Positions 16,059-23,567 of a stretch of 27,457 nt of DNA are shown one piece after another. Numbering within the stretch: the stretch's first letter is position 1; the number at the start of each line of letters is the position of its first letter. Position numbers and translations under genes: made by a program. The DNA comes from CAZAQS01 sp964486825 (GTDB taxonomy: Bacteria; Chloroflexota; Anaerolineae; Anaerolineales; UBA4823): contig CAZAQS010000036.1 of assembly GCA_964486825.1 (NCBI GenBank), forward strand, positions 1-27,457. Reading direction: 5' to 3'. The notes beneath the pieces are model-generated. The model had not been told where the DNA came from, searched no databases, and worked only from the letters and a program-made list of their open reading frames with translations.

Positions 16059-17278
16059 TGCAAAAATTGGATCTGAATGAATTTGCTCGAGTTGTGCGGG
16101 ATTTACTGCCGCACTTGCAGGATTTTTCGGTTCTCGAAACACATCCTCTGGCTTCGGCTGAAGCTATTCCAAAAGATTTCCGGGGGAGCCGTGGAGAGAG
16201 TTTGCAGCAGTTAGTTATCAATACGATTGAGGGACTTCAACCAAAAGGGACAAAACAGTCGCCTTCTTCTGTCGAGTGGCGACCTTATTTGATCCTATAC
16301 AGACGCTATGTAGAAGGGTTGAACCTTCAGGAGCTATCCATAAGTCTTAGTCTTTCTGAGCGTCAAATTCGCCGGGATCATAACCGGGCTGTGCAGGCCC
16401 TGGCCGGCCGGCTTTGGGACCAATATTTTTCACCGGTTGCGTCCACTTTTGGAGAAAGGGGATCCATAGCTGGCGAGCCAAACGAGACGGTGCGGGAATC
16501 CAGTTATGAGATTCTCCCTGAAGTGCTCGACCTTAACGAGCTGCTGCATGGGGTAACGCGTATTATGCACCGGCGCCTGGAGGAAGAAGAGGTTGACCTT
16601 GTTCTTGACCATCCCCTACAACCTCTTCAGGCGATTAGCGACCGTATCATCCTGCGCCAGGTCTTGTTCAGCCTGTTTAAATATGCCTTACATCTTATAG
16701 ATGGGAAAACCTTGCGAATTTTCCTGGATAAAGGCGGGGAAATTTGCTTTCAATATCATGTGGATCGCGATTGGAAGTATTGGCGACAGGAGGAGCATGA
16801 AGACCTGCTCTCCTCTGTCCTGTATTGGGTGCAACGCATAAAAGCGGAATTCAAGGAGAGCTATCCTCCTCCTGATACCGAGGGAGATGCGGAGCTGCGC
16901 CTGGCATTGCTCTTGCCCAGCCGCACTCCCATTCTTGTGGTAGATGACCAGCAACCGGCTTTACGGATGTTCCAACGTTTTCTAAGCGCCTCTGGATATG
17001 ATGTGGTCGGTGTTACTGACCCGGCCCAGGTGCTACCACTGGCTCGCCAACTAAACCCGGCCTTGATCACATTGGATATTATGATGCCGCGCCTGGACGG
17101 CTGGGAAATCTTGCAGGCGCTCCAGCTTGACGAAAAAACCCGCAATATTCCCGTCATCGTCTGCTCAGCCTGGGAAGAGCCAGAGCTGGCGCGTTCCTTA
17201 GGAGCGACAGCTTTTTTGAAGAAACCTATTGTCCGTTCTGATTTGCTTAATGTACTAGACAAGCTGGGTATGCAGTAG
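16058..17278 (+). CDS. Signalling protein: HTH domain, kinase-like middle and C-terminal receiver
   Basis: This 406-residue protein has an N-terminal half with a sigma-like helix-turn-helix (about residues 80-118, with L-S-L-S-E-R-Q-I-R-R-D-H-N-R-A). A middle part (about 145-280) looks like the remnant of a histidine-kinase dimerisation/ATPase region: it has an I-L-R-Q-V-L-F-S-L-F-K-Y-A-L-like N-box segment but no G-box. The C-terminal receiver is complete (from about 292): D296/D297, phospho-acceptor D340 in T-L-D-I-M-M-P, and lysine in K-K-P (388-389). It probably binds DNA or a partner under phosphorylation control. The convergent hybrid kinase is a likely partner. The ATG has no strong ribosome binding site, so the start is less certain. 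Confidence 0.8.
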   Translation: MQKLDLNEFARVVRDLLPHLQDFSVLETHPLASAEAIPKDFRGSRGESLQQLVINTIEGLQPKGTKQSPSSVEWRPYLILYRRYVEGLNLQELSISLSLSERQIRRDHNRAVQALAGRLWDQYFSPVASTFGERGSIAGEPNETVRESSYEILPEVLDLNELLHGVTRIMHRRLEEEEVDLVLDHPLQPLQAISDRIILRQVLFSLFKYALHLIDGKTLRIFLDKGGEICFQYHVDRDWKYWRQEEHEDLLSSVLYWVQRIKAEFKESYPPPDTEGDAELRLALLLPSRTPILVVDDQQPALRMFQRFLSASGYDVVGVTDPAQVLPLARQLNPALITLDIMMPRLDGWEILQALQLDEKTRNIPVIVCSAWEEPELARSLGATAFLKKPIVRSDLLNVLDKLGMQ

Positions 17279-17327
17279 TCTTCCCGTGCGTCATATTCGC
17301 CATAAAGAGCGATGGATCAAACAATAG

Positions 17328-19538
17328 CTAACCTGCTGGCGTCCGGAAGGAAGGCTGTAGCGTATCCAGCAAGGCTTTTAATACTCCACTCAGTTCCTGG
17401 GAAGTGAAAGAGCGATTCATCCAAACATGTAATAGCTCTTGCCCGCCGGGGTGAAGCACAGGTGGCATATCATGAGCTGATACAACGATCACTGCTGGAG
17501 TGTGGCGGGTTGGGTCTTCTTTCATCAGCGCCAGGACATCCCAGCCAGTTAAAGCTGGTAAGTCCAGATCCAGCAGGATAAGATCCACATGCTCTTCGGA
17601 AAGGATGTGCAAGGCTTCCTCACCGGTGGCTGCGGTCAGGAAGCGAAATCCTGGTGAAAGGCCCGATCCATTATCATGGCCCAATGCCTGAGTTACGAAG
17701 CGTAGCATAGCCGGGTCATCGTCAACAACCAATATGACCTCTGTAGGCCCTGGAAGCTCTGCCAGTGCCTCCTGAAGGGCTTCACGCCCGACAGGCTTCA
17801 CCAGGTAATTTGCCACTCCAGAAGGTAGGGCTGCCAAACGGTCGCCGGTAGCCGGAAGCACAAGGGATAGCACGGGAAGCACGTGCTGGAGATCCTTCAG
17901 GTAAGGTCGTGTCTCGTCCAACATGGCCTGGCTCACGATCACGGCGCGAGGGTATAAGTGAGCGATCTGTTCTGGTAGCTCTTCCGGGCGTTCTACCTGG
18001 ATTACCTTGAAATCGACCAGGCATTGCCGGGCCAGGCGTGCCGAGGAGGCATCCGGTGCAAGCAGTAGTACCAACTGCTCCTGGCGCACCTGAGCGTCAA
18101 GAATGGGGAAGCTGGCTGGGGGAGCAGAAATACCTGGCGCCTGGCGTTCATTTTGTACAGGTATGCTAAACTTGATGCGAGTCCCTACACCGAGCTCGCT
18201 TTCCAGCTCGATGTTGCCACCATGAAGCTGCACAAACCGCCGGCAAATGGAAAGCCCGAGGCCTGTTCCTTCTCGTCTACGCCAGGAATCATGGCCCACC
18301 TGGCGGAACTCATCGAATACCTTGTCGATTTCCTGGGGGTCGATTCCTGCGCCTGTATCCTCCACGCAGACCATCAGATCTTCCGCTGAGCAGGAGAGAG
18401 AAATTGTGGCGCCCCCTAGTTCTGTAAACCGCAGGCTATTGTTTAGCAGATTTAGAAGTACCTGTCGCATACGCGTGCAGTCTACGTAAACCTCTGGCAA
18501 GTCCTGCTCCATCTGGGTGCGTAGCCATAAGCCTTTGTGAACGAAGGATGGCTCGACCATGCCACGCACCTCCTCCACAAGATGCTCGAACTTCACCGTC
18601 TCGCGAAACATGGTCATCTGTTGCGCATCAATCTGTCCCATATCCAAGATATCATTGATGAGTCCCAACAGGTGTTTGCTTGAGCGGTAGATCTCCTGAA
18701 CATCACCATACAACCCGCCAGGCCATTGACTGGGGGGTGCATACACCTCTGGAGAATTTACCATCAGATCGCTGAATCCCAGGATGAAGTTTAATGGAGA
18801 ACGCAATTCGTGTGAGACAGCCAGGATGAAGCGGTCGCGGTCGCTGCGCGCCTCATCAGCGTGTTTGCGCGCCTGATGCAGCATGTGGTTCAAGCGTTCC
18901 AGCTGGTAATTGGCCTGCTCGCGTTCCTTGAGCATGTGACTGATCTCGCCGCGATGCAGGCGGGTTTCCTCCAGCAGCATACGCGCCTGTCGATAGTGAT
19001 AATAAGAAGCGTTGATGGCGGAAAGTAGATTACTGGAAAGACCCCATCCGAAGATCGTCGTGAAGACGACCCCAAGCAGCAAGCCAGCCCGGTGACCAGC
19101 CGGGATGGGAGGTAGGAATTCCAGATACGGTGCAAGGAGTACCATGGCCAGGATGGCTGCATTGACGATAAGCGTCTCGGCTGGGCGTAAGGTGCCCGTT
19201 GCCATAAGAGGTAAGAATACGAGCAGGGTAAGGATCTCTGGCTGCTGGTAAACCGTGTATGCGTGCAGGATGATGGCGCCTAAGCCGCCCAACCAAAGCA
19301 CCTGGGAAATAAGGTAGAGGTCCCGTCTCATTAGAAGAAAAACGGCGGCTGTCAGGATGAGCATAAAAACGGTAGTTACCCACAAGCTGGGGCTGAAGAC
19401 GCGCGGCCATACCAGCGTGGCAGAGAAGTGGAAGACCAGGTGTATGGCGAGGACCGTATAAGCCAGCCGGCGGGCATTGCCTTCCAGCAGCTCACGTGAA
19501 TCTGGGTCGATCTGGAACAGGGCTTTGAAGCGCATCAT
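17328..19538 (-). CDS. Membrane hybrid sensor histidine kinase with two C-terminal receiver-like domains
   Basis: This protein is about 736 residues long. The N-terminal part (about 25-175) has six hydrophobic helices, followed by a coiled-coil linker (about 185-235). The HisKA H-box S-H-E-L-R-S-P has the phospho-accepting H243. The ATPase domain shows N-L-L-N-N-S-L-R-F, D-T-G-A-G-I and G-T-G-L-G-L-S. Two receiver-like domains follow. The first has no acceptor Asp (V-I-V-S-Q-A-M) but keeps a late V-K-P. The second keeps D-D-D and acceptor L-L-D-L-D-L-P, yet its usual lysine is replaced (W-M-N-R-S-F). I start at 19538 (MMRFKALF) because the frame above it lies in AT-rich upstream DNA, although no clear ribosome binding site is visible. 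The signal is unknown; an intramembrane sensor is likely. Confidence 0.85.
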   Translation of the reverse strand: MMRFKALFQIDPDSRELLEGNARRLAYTVLAIHLVFHFSATLVWPRVFSPSLWVTTVFMLILTAAVFLLMRRDLYLISQVLWLGGLGAIILHAYTVYQQPEILTLLVFLPLMATGTLRPAETLIVNAAILAMVLLAPYLEFLPPIPAGHRAGLLLGVVFTTIFGWGLSSNLLSAINASYYHYRQARMLLEETRLHRGEISHMLKEREQANYQLERLNHMLHQARKHADEARSDRDRFILAVSHELRSPLNFILGFSDLMVNSPEVYAPPSQWPGGLYGDVQEIYRSSKHLLGLINDILDMGQIDAQQMTMFRETVKFEHLVEEVRGMVEPSFVHKGLWLRTQMEQDLPEVYVDCTRMRQVLLNLLNNSLRFTELGGATISLSCSAEDLMVCVEDTGAGIDPQEIDKVFDEFRQVGHDSWRRREGTGLGLSICRRFVQLHGGNIELESELGVGTRIKFSIPVQNERQAPGISAPPASFPILDAQVRQEQLVLLLAPDASSARLARQCLVDFKVIQVERPEELPEQIAHLYPRAVIVSQAMLDETRPYLKDLQHVLPVLSLVLPATGDRLAALPSGVANYLVKPVGREALQEALAELPGPTEVILVVDDDPAMLRFVTQALGHDNGSGLSPGFRFLTAATGEEALHILSEEHVDLILLDLDLPALTGWDVLALMKEDPTRHTPAVIVVSAHDMPPVLHPGGQELLHVWMNRSFTSQELSGVLKALLDTLQPSFRTPAG

Positions 19539-19666
19539 GGTTGGAGTATATTTTACTTGCTGATTGTTGGGCGGACATTTTATTTTTATTGACTTAATGC
19601 CATTTATTCCATAAAGCGATATGCCGGCGTAAACCATTTACCGTGTATTTGCGCTAGCGCAAAGAC

Positions 19667-19690
19667 AGCATACGACTATTTTTGTATGCT
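19667..19690. promoter_or_regulatory. Inverted repeat upstream of the FmdE-like gene, candidate operator
   Basis: AGCATAC (19667-19673) and GTATGCT (19684-19690) form a perfect 7-bp inverted repeat with a 10-base spacer. A further GTATG half-site lies at 19697-19701. It is about 40 bases ahead of the ATG, so it may control the fmdE-narX-narL operon. A 10-base palindrome GCGCTAGCGC (19651-19660) lies just upstream. Confidence 0.45.
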
Positions 19691-19728
19691 ATGGTTGTAT
19701 GATTCGATCGATCTAGCGAGATAGCTGA

Positions 19729-20367
19729 ATGTACATTAATTCTCTTCCCGACTTGCTGGAAAAATCTGCCAAACTTCACCGCCATCTATGCCCGCGGCAG
19801 GTGTTGGGAGTCAGGATGGGGCTTGCAGCAGGTGAGCTGCTGAATATCGACCTTCCCCAAAGAAGTAAACAGCTTTATACCATCACCGAAACCGACGGTT
19901 GCGCAACCGACGGCATCTCGGTGGCTACAAATTGTTGGATCGGGGGGCGCAACTTGTGGGTGGAGGATTTTGGTAAAGTTGCGGCTACTTTTATCAACAG
20001 TCTCACTCATGAGGCCATCCGGATCGTGCCACGCCCGGAGTGCCGCCAACAGGCCTTTAATTACGCTCAGGAAGCAAGCAACCGTTGGGAAGCCCAGTTA
20101 ACGGGCTATCAAAGAATGCCTATGGATGAGCTGTTTTACATGCAGCCGGTGAAATTAATCAAGCCGCTTGAGGATTGGATCAGCCAGCCGTGGAGGAAAG
20201 CCATTTGTGATGGCTGCGCTGAAGAGATCAATAATGGGAGGGAAGTTCGAGACAATGAAATGGTTCTGTGCCGGGCGTGTGCTGGAGAAGCTTATTACCA
20301 TCGACGTATTTCTGTACTCCACCCGATTCAAACCGAAGCGAACTTTCTGGAAGTAGACGAGAGATGA
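19729..20367 (+). CDS. FmdE-family protein with C-terminal zinc ribbon
   Basis: This 212-residue protein matches the FmdE family, named for subunit E of molybdenum formylmethanofuran dehydrogenase. The N-terminal domain shows H-R-H-L-C-P (17-22), V-R-M-G (28-31), E-T-D-G-C-A-T-D (54-61) and F-G-K-V-A-A-T-F. The C-terminal zinc ribbon has two C-x2-C pairs (C160/C163 and C181/C184). Bacterial FmdE proteins often sit near molybdenum enzymes and are suspected to help with metal or pterin handling, but the function is not settled. Its stop overlaps the sensor kinase start as ATGA (20364-20367), so it is firmly part of the nitrate-sensor operon. A role in maturing the molybdenum enzyme encoded 3 kb downstream is a reasonable guess. 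Confidence 0.85.
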   Translation: MYINSLPDLLEKSAKLHRHLCPRQVLGVRMGLAAGELLNIDLPQRSKQLYTITETDGCATDGISVATNCWIGGRNLWVEDFGKVAATFINSLTHEAIRIVPRPECRQQAFNYAQEASNRWEAQLTGYQRMPMDELFYMQPVKLIKPLEDWISQPWRKAICDGCAEEINNGREVRDNEMVLCRACAGEAYYHRRISVLHPIQTEANFLEVDER

Positions 20368-22358
20368 ACCATAGTGTGCATGGGAGGATGAGTTTGCTCT
20401 TTACCGGTTTTATCGTACTGGTAATCAGCTCTGTTACGATTTCTTTTACCCTGATCGACGCCCATACCCAAGATGCCCAGGTGATCAATTTGGCAGGCAG
20501 GCAACGAATGCTGATCCAGCATATGGTCCGGCTGTCCTTGGAATATCAGCAGGACGGAAAGACAGAGTCTTTGCTTTCCCTGGGAGAGGCAGCAGCCAAC
20601 TTTGAGCGTACTCTCCTGGCTTTGGAAAGAGGGGATAATCCAGGTTATACCAACCTTCCATGGTTTCCACCGGTTAGCACCAACCGGACGAGGTTTGAAA
20701 GCGAAAAAATCTTGCTTCCCCCAACTCGAGACCCACAGATCCTACACCAACTGAACCTGGTAAAAGCGATGTGGAGCGAGTATAAGGCCAGTATAGATTT
20801 GCTATTTGGATCCGCGCATAATTCTAGAGAGGCTGCTCTAGCTGTGGATGCCTTACGATCCAAATCCGATGCATTGACATATGAAGCGGACTGGTTGGTG
20901 AGGTTGTATGAAGAGTCCAGCAGCACGAAGGTCGAATACTTGCGCCTGGTGCAGCTCGCCTTCCTGGCTGGTTCAGTCGTCGTACTTGGTCTCGGAGGCG
21001 CCCTGACACAGGTTTCTGTGTTGAAACCATTAAAACAGTTGAGCCGGGCTGCCGAATTGATAGGAGGAGGGGATTTGCAGACTCCAATCAAGGTGGCAGG
21101 CCCCAGAGAGATTCGCCTGGTGAGTAAGGGTTTCGAGAAGATGAGAGCCGATCTGAACCAATCTCACCAGGAATTGGTGGAGTGGGCGGGTACATTGGAG
21201 AAACAGGTAGCTGAGCGCACGCAGGAATTGGAAGCGCTATTTTCTGTCACCCGAGATATTACTTCCCGTTTGGAGTTGCCGGATGTGCTCCAGTCTGTTA
21301 CTGACCAGGCTTGCAAGCTGCTGAAAGGGGACGCAGCCTTCCTTTGCTTGTTGGACGAAAGCGGCCGTAGCTTGAAGCTGCATGCTTACAGCGGCAATAT
21401 ATATGCGGTGGGGAGGAGCGTCACTCCAGTATGTAATTCGCCAGCAGCCCAGGTGCTATCAGGAGACCAGGCGCTAGCTTGCGGCAGAAATGGATGCAAG
21501 GATAATTGCCAGATCATCTCTCCGGAGTACCGTAACAGTCACCTGATTGCACCTTTGAGGATTGGAGGTCAGAACGGCGGAGCGTTATGTGTAAGCAGTA
21601 AGAAACAAGATGCCCTCTCGAGCGATTCTTGCAAACAATTGGATAAGCTTGCGCATGTGACGGTAATTGCCCTCGAAAATGCAAAACTATACCAGCAAGC
21701 TGAGCGGATGGCCATGGTAGAAGAGCGGCAACGGATCGCGGCTGAAATGCATGATGGGTTGGCACAGTCGATCAGCACGATCCAGATGGGAGTAGACCTG
21801 GCTAAGATACAGATCGAATTGGGGAAGACTGAACGAGCGACAGAGACCCTCAGTCATAGTCGCGCGGCAATCGATCAGTCCATAAAAGATGTTCGGAGGG
21901 CTATCTTAAGCCTACAAGAGGAATATCCATCATCGATCAGCCTCCAAAACCTGTTAGCAGGGTTGGCGGGGGAGTTTTCCAGCCAGGAATGGGAGGTTTG
22001 CTGGGAGAATAAGTCGTCCGCTCCGATCTTATTACCCCACCAACAAAAGGAGCAGATTTCAAGGGTAGTGCGAGAGGGGCTGCTCAATGCGCGTAGCCAT
22101 AGCAGATCGAGTCTTGTCATTTTGCGCCTGGCAGTAGTGGGAGAGAAAGGAATCGTATCGATAGAGGACAACGGGCAGGGTTTCGATCAGAAAATGCATC
22201 TTGAGGGCACACAAAATGGAAGTCATTTTGGATTGAAGATTATGAAGGCACGCGCAGCCCGGATAGGGGGCAGCTTGGAAATACGATCATCACCAGGCAA
22301 TGGCACTAGAGTTACATTGAAATGGCCATTGAGAAGCACAGATAGGAAGGGAGGCTGA
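20364..22358 (+). CDS. narX: NarX-type nitrate/nitrite sensor histidine kinase
   Basis: This 664-residue membrane kinase has a first membrane helix (about 9-31), then a NarX/PilJ-type periplasmic domain. Near its start is the P-box-like segment V-I-N-L-A-G-R-Q-R-M-L (40-50), the place where NarX binds nitrate and nitrite. A second helix (about 195-218) is followed by HAMP (about 220-270) and a GAF domain (about 300-440) with cysteines at 357, 373, 378 and 382. The HisKA_3 H-box R-Q-R-I-A-A-E-M-H-D-G-L has the phospho-accepting H463, and the ATPase domain shows E-D-N-G-Q-G-F-D. The start at 20364 overlaps the FmdE stop (ATGA). The NarL-type regulator starts 4 bases after its stop. Sensing nitrate or nitrite is a family-based inference. 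Confidence 0.88.
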   Translation: MNHSVHGRMSLLFTGFIVLVISSVTISFTLIDAHTQDAQVINLAGRQRMLIQHMVRLSLEYQQDGKTESLLSLGEAAANFERTLLALERGDNPGYTNLPWFPPVSTNRTRFESEKILLPPTRDPQILHQLNLVKAMWSEYKASIDLLFGSAHNSREAALAVDALRSKSDALTYEADWLVRLYEESSSTKVEYLRLVQLAFLAGSVVVLGLGGALTQVSVLKPLKQLSRAAELIGGGDLQTPIKVAGPREIRLVSKGFEKMRADLNQSHQELVEWAGTLEKQVAERTQELEALFSVTRDITSRLELPDVLQSVTDQACKLLKGDAAFLCLLDESGRSLKLHAYSGNIYAVGRSVTPVCNSPAAQVLSGDQALACGRNGCKDNCQIISPEYRNSHLIAPLRIGGQNGGALCVSSKKQDALSSDSCKQLDKLAHVTVIALENAKLYQQAERMAMVEERQRIAAEMHDGLAQSISTIQMGVDLAKIQIELGKTERATETLSHSRAAIDQSIKDVRRAILSLQEEYPSSISLQNLLAGLAGEFSSQEWEVCWENKSSAPILLPHQQKEQISRVVREGLLNARSHSRSSLVILRLAVVGEKGIVSIEDNGQGFDQKMHLEGTQNGSHFGLKIMKARAARIGGSLEIRSSPGNGTRVTLKWPLRSTDRKGG

Positions 22359-22362
22359 TACC

Positions 22363-23034
22363 ATGAAACCGATCCGCATATTCCTCGTTGATGACCATGC
22401 TCTGTTTCGAGAAGGTTTGGCCGCAATTATCGCCCTCCAACCGGATATGGAAGTAATTGGCCAGGCTGGGGATGGCCTGGAAGCGGTTGTTAAAGGTATA
22501 GAAATGAATCCAGACCTCATTTTGATGGATATTCAGATGCCGGGCTGCGACGGGCTTGAAGCTACTGCCCGGATAAAATCAGAGTTACCTGGCGTCATAA
22601 TTGTTATTCTGACAGTCCGGGATGATGAGGAAAAACTTTTTCAGGCGATTAAGTGTGGGGCACAGGGCTATTTGTTGAAAAACATTCACGCCGATGGGTT
22701 GATAGCTGGGTTGAGAGCAGCGTTACGTGGCGAAGCTACCCTGCCACCGTTTTTAGCCGGGCGGCTTCTAGAGGAATTTCGACGGGTTAGCTTGCAGCCA
22801 TGGGGTGAGGAAGAAATACCTTCTTGTCCCTTGACAGAACGGGAACAAACCGTTTTGAGGTTGGCAGCCACGGGAAAAACGGATAAGGAAATCAGCGAAG
22901 ACCTGGTTTTGAGCATGCATACTGTGAAGAGCCATATGCGAAATATTCTTACGAAGCTGCAAGTCAATAACCGGCGCGAGGCCGCTCGGCTTGCCAGAAG
23001 CATGGGATTGTTATCCCCAAACTGGACAAAATAG
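22363..23034 (+). CDS. narL: NarL-type response regulator
   Basis: This 223-residue regulator has a complete receiver (residues 1-120): D10/D11, acceptor D56 in L-I-L-M-D-I-Q-M-P, a threonine in V-I-L-T, and lysine in L-L-K-N. A LuxR/NarL-type helix-turn-helix follows (about 155-215) with L-T-E-R-E-Q-T-V-L-R-L-A, K-E-I-S-E-D-L and T-V-K-S-H-M-R-N-I-L-T-K-L. It should be phosphorylated by the NarX-like kinase encoded immediately upstream. The operon ends in a terminator at 23073-23103, so the catalytic genes that follow form a separate transcript, which this regulator probably controls. Confidence 0.93.
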   Translation: MKPIRIFLVDDHALFREGLAAIIALQPDMEVIGQAGDGLEAVVKGIEMNPDLILMDIQMPGCDGLEATARIKSELPGVIIVILTVRDDEEKLFQAIKCGAQGYLLKNIHADGLIAGLRAALRGEATLPPFLAGRLLEEFRRVSLQPWGEEEIPSCPLTEREQTVLRLAATGKTDKEISEDLVLSMHTVKSHMRNILTKLQVNNRREAARLARSMGLLSPNWTK

Positions 23035-23072
23035 TACCTTTACGCGTTAAGCAATAGAATTAGTTCTTTATC

Positions 23073-23103
23073 AAAAAGAGCGATCAAAAGACCGCTCTTT
23101 TTT
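23073..23103 (+). terminator. Rho-independent terminator after narL
   Basis: AAAAAGAGCG (23073-23082) pairs perfectly with CGCTCTTTTT (23093-23102), giving a 10-bp stem and 10-base loop that runs into a T-run. It separates the regulatory operon from the catalytic operon. Confidence 0.88.
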
Positions 23104-23154
23104 CATGCTTAAAGCGCCAGGGGGAGCGATTTCTACAAAGTTCGGTCTATGCTA

Positions 23155-23170
23155 CCCTTGAGAGTAAGGG
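23155..23170. promoter_or_regulatory. Imperfect dyad upstream of the catalytic operon, candidate regulator site
   Basis: CCCTT (23155-23159) and AAGGG (23166-23170) face each other over 6 bases, with TACCCTT and GTAAGGG as 7-base half-sites. This resembles, but does not match exactly, the NarL heptamer pair TACYYMT in 7-2-7 layout. It is 16 bases ahead of the pseudo-receiver start. Confidence 0.35.
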
Positions 23171-23185
23171 ATGGATGTTGCATAG

Positions 23186-23545
23186 ATGGATAAGAGGCGA
23201 GTTTTTATTGTATATGACCAGCACCTATTAGGCGAAAGCCTTTCTTGCATCCTTTCTGAAATTCAAGAATTGGAAATTTACACGTTTTGGTTGCTCGATC
23301 CTGAAATTCTATCTCTTCTTGAGAAATTCCCGCCGGACGTCTTATTGATTGCTGAAGAGGAAAACCAGGTGGAAAATAGTTTTCTCCTGATGGGAAAGAT
23401 ATTTGATAGATACCCATCCTTACCGATCATCCATATCCGGCTTGCGCAGGACGTATTGCAGGTTTTCACATCACAATCCTGCCCAGCCAGGAGCGCTGAC
23501 CTGGTCGAGGCTGTCATGCGATTATCGGGCTCAAAAATATATTAG
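23186..23545 (+). CDS. Stand-alone pseudo-receiver domain protein
   Basis: This 119-residue protein is a single receiver-like domain. Its start R-V-F-I-V-Y-D-Q-H-L-L-G-E-S-L follows the NarL pattern (I-F-L-V-D-D-H-A-L-F-R-E-G-L), with one of the two acidic residues replaced by Tyr. At the acceptor position the NarL P-D-L-I-L-M-D becomes P-D-V-L-L-I-A (A56). The late lysine is also missing. It therefore cannot be phosphorylated in the usual way and has no DNA-binding domain. It comes after the terminator and 22 bases before the catalytic subunit gene, so it should be made with the enzyme. A role as adaptor or assembly factor is possible, but I do not recognise a described family. The ribosome binding site is weak. 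Confidence 0.7.
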   Translation: MDKRRVFIVYDQHLLGESLSCILSEIQELEIYTFWLLDPEILSLLEKFPPDVLLIAEEENQVENSFLLMGKIFDRYPSLPIIHIRLAQDVLQVFTSQSCPARSADLVEAVMRLSGSKIY

Positions 23546-23567
23546 TCAACGACAAATTGGAGCTGCT

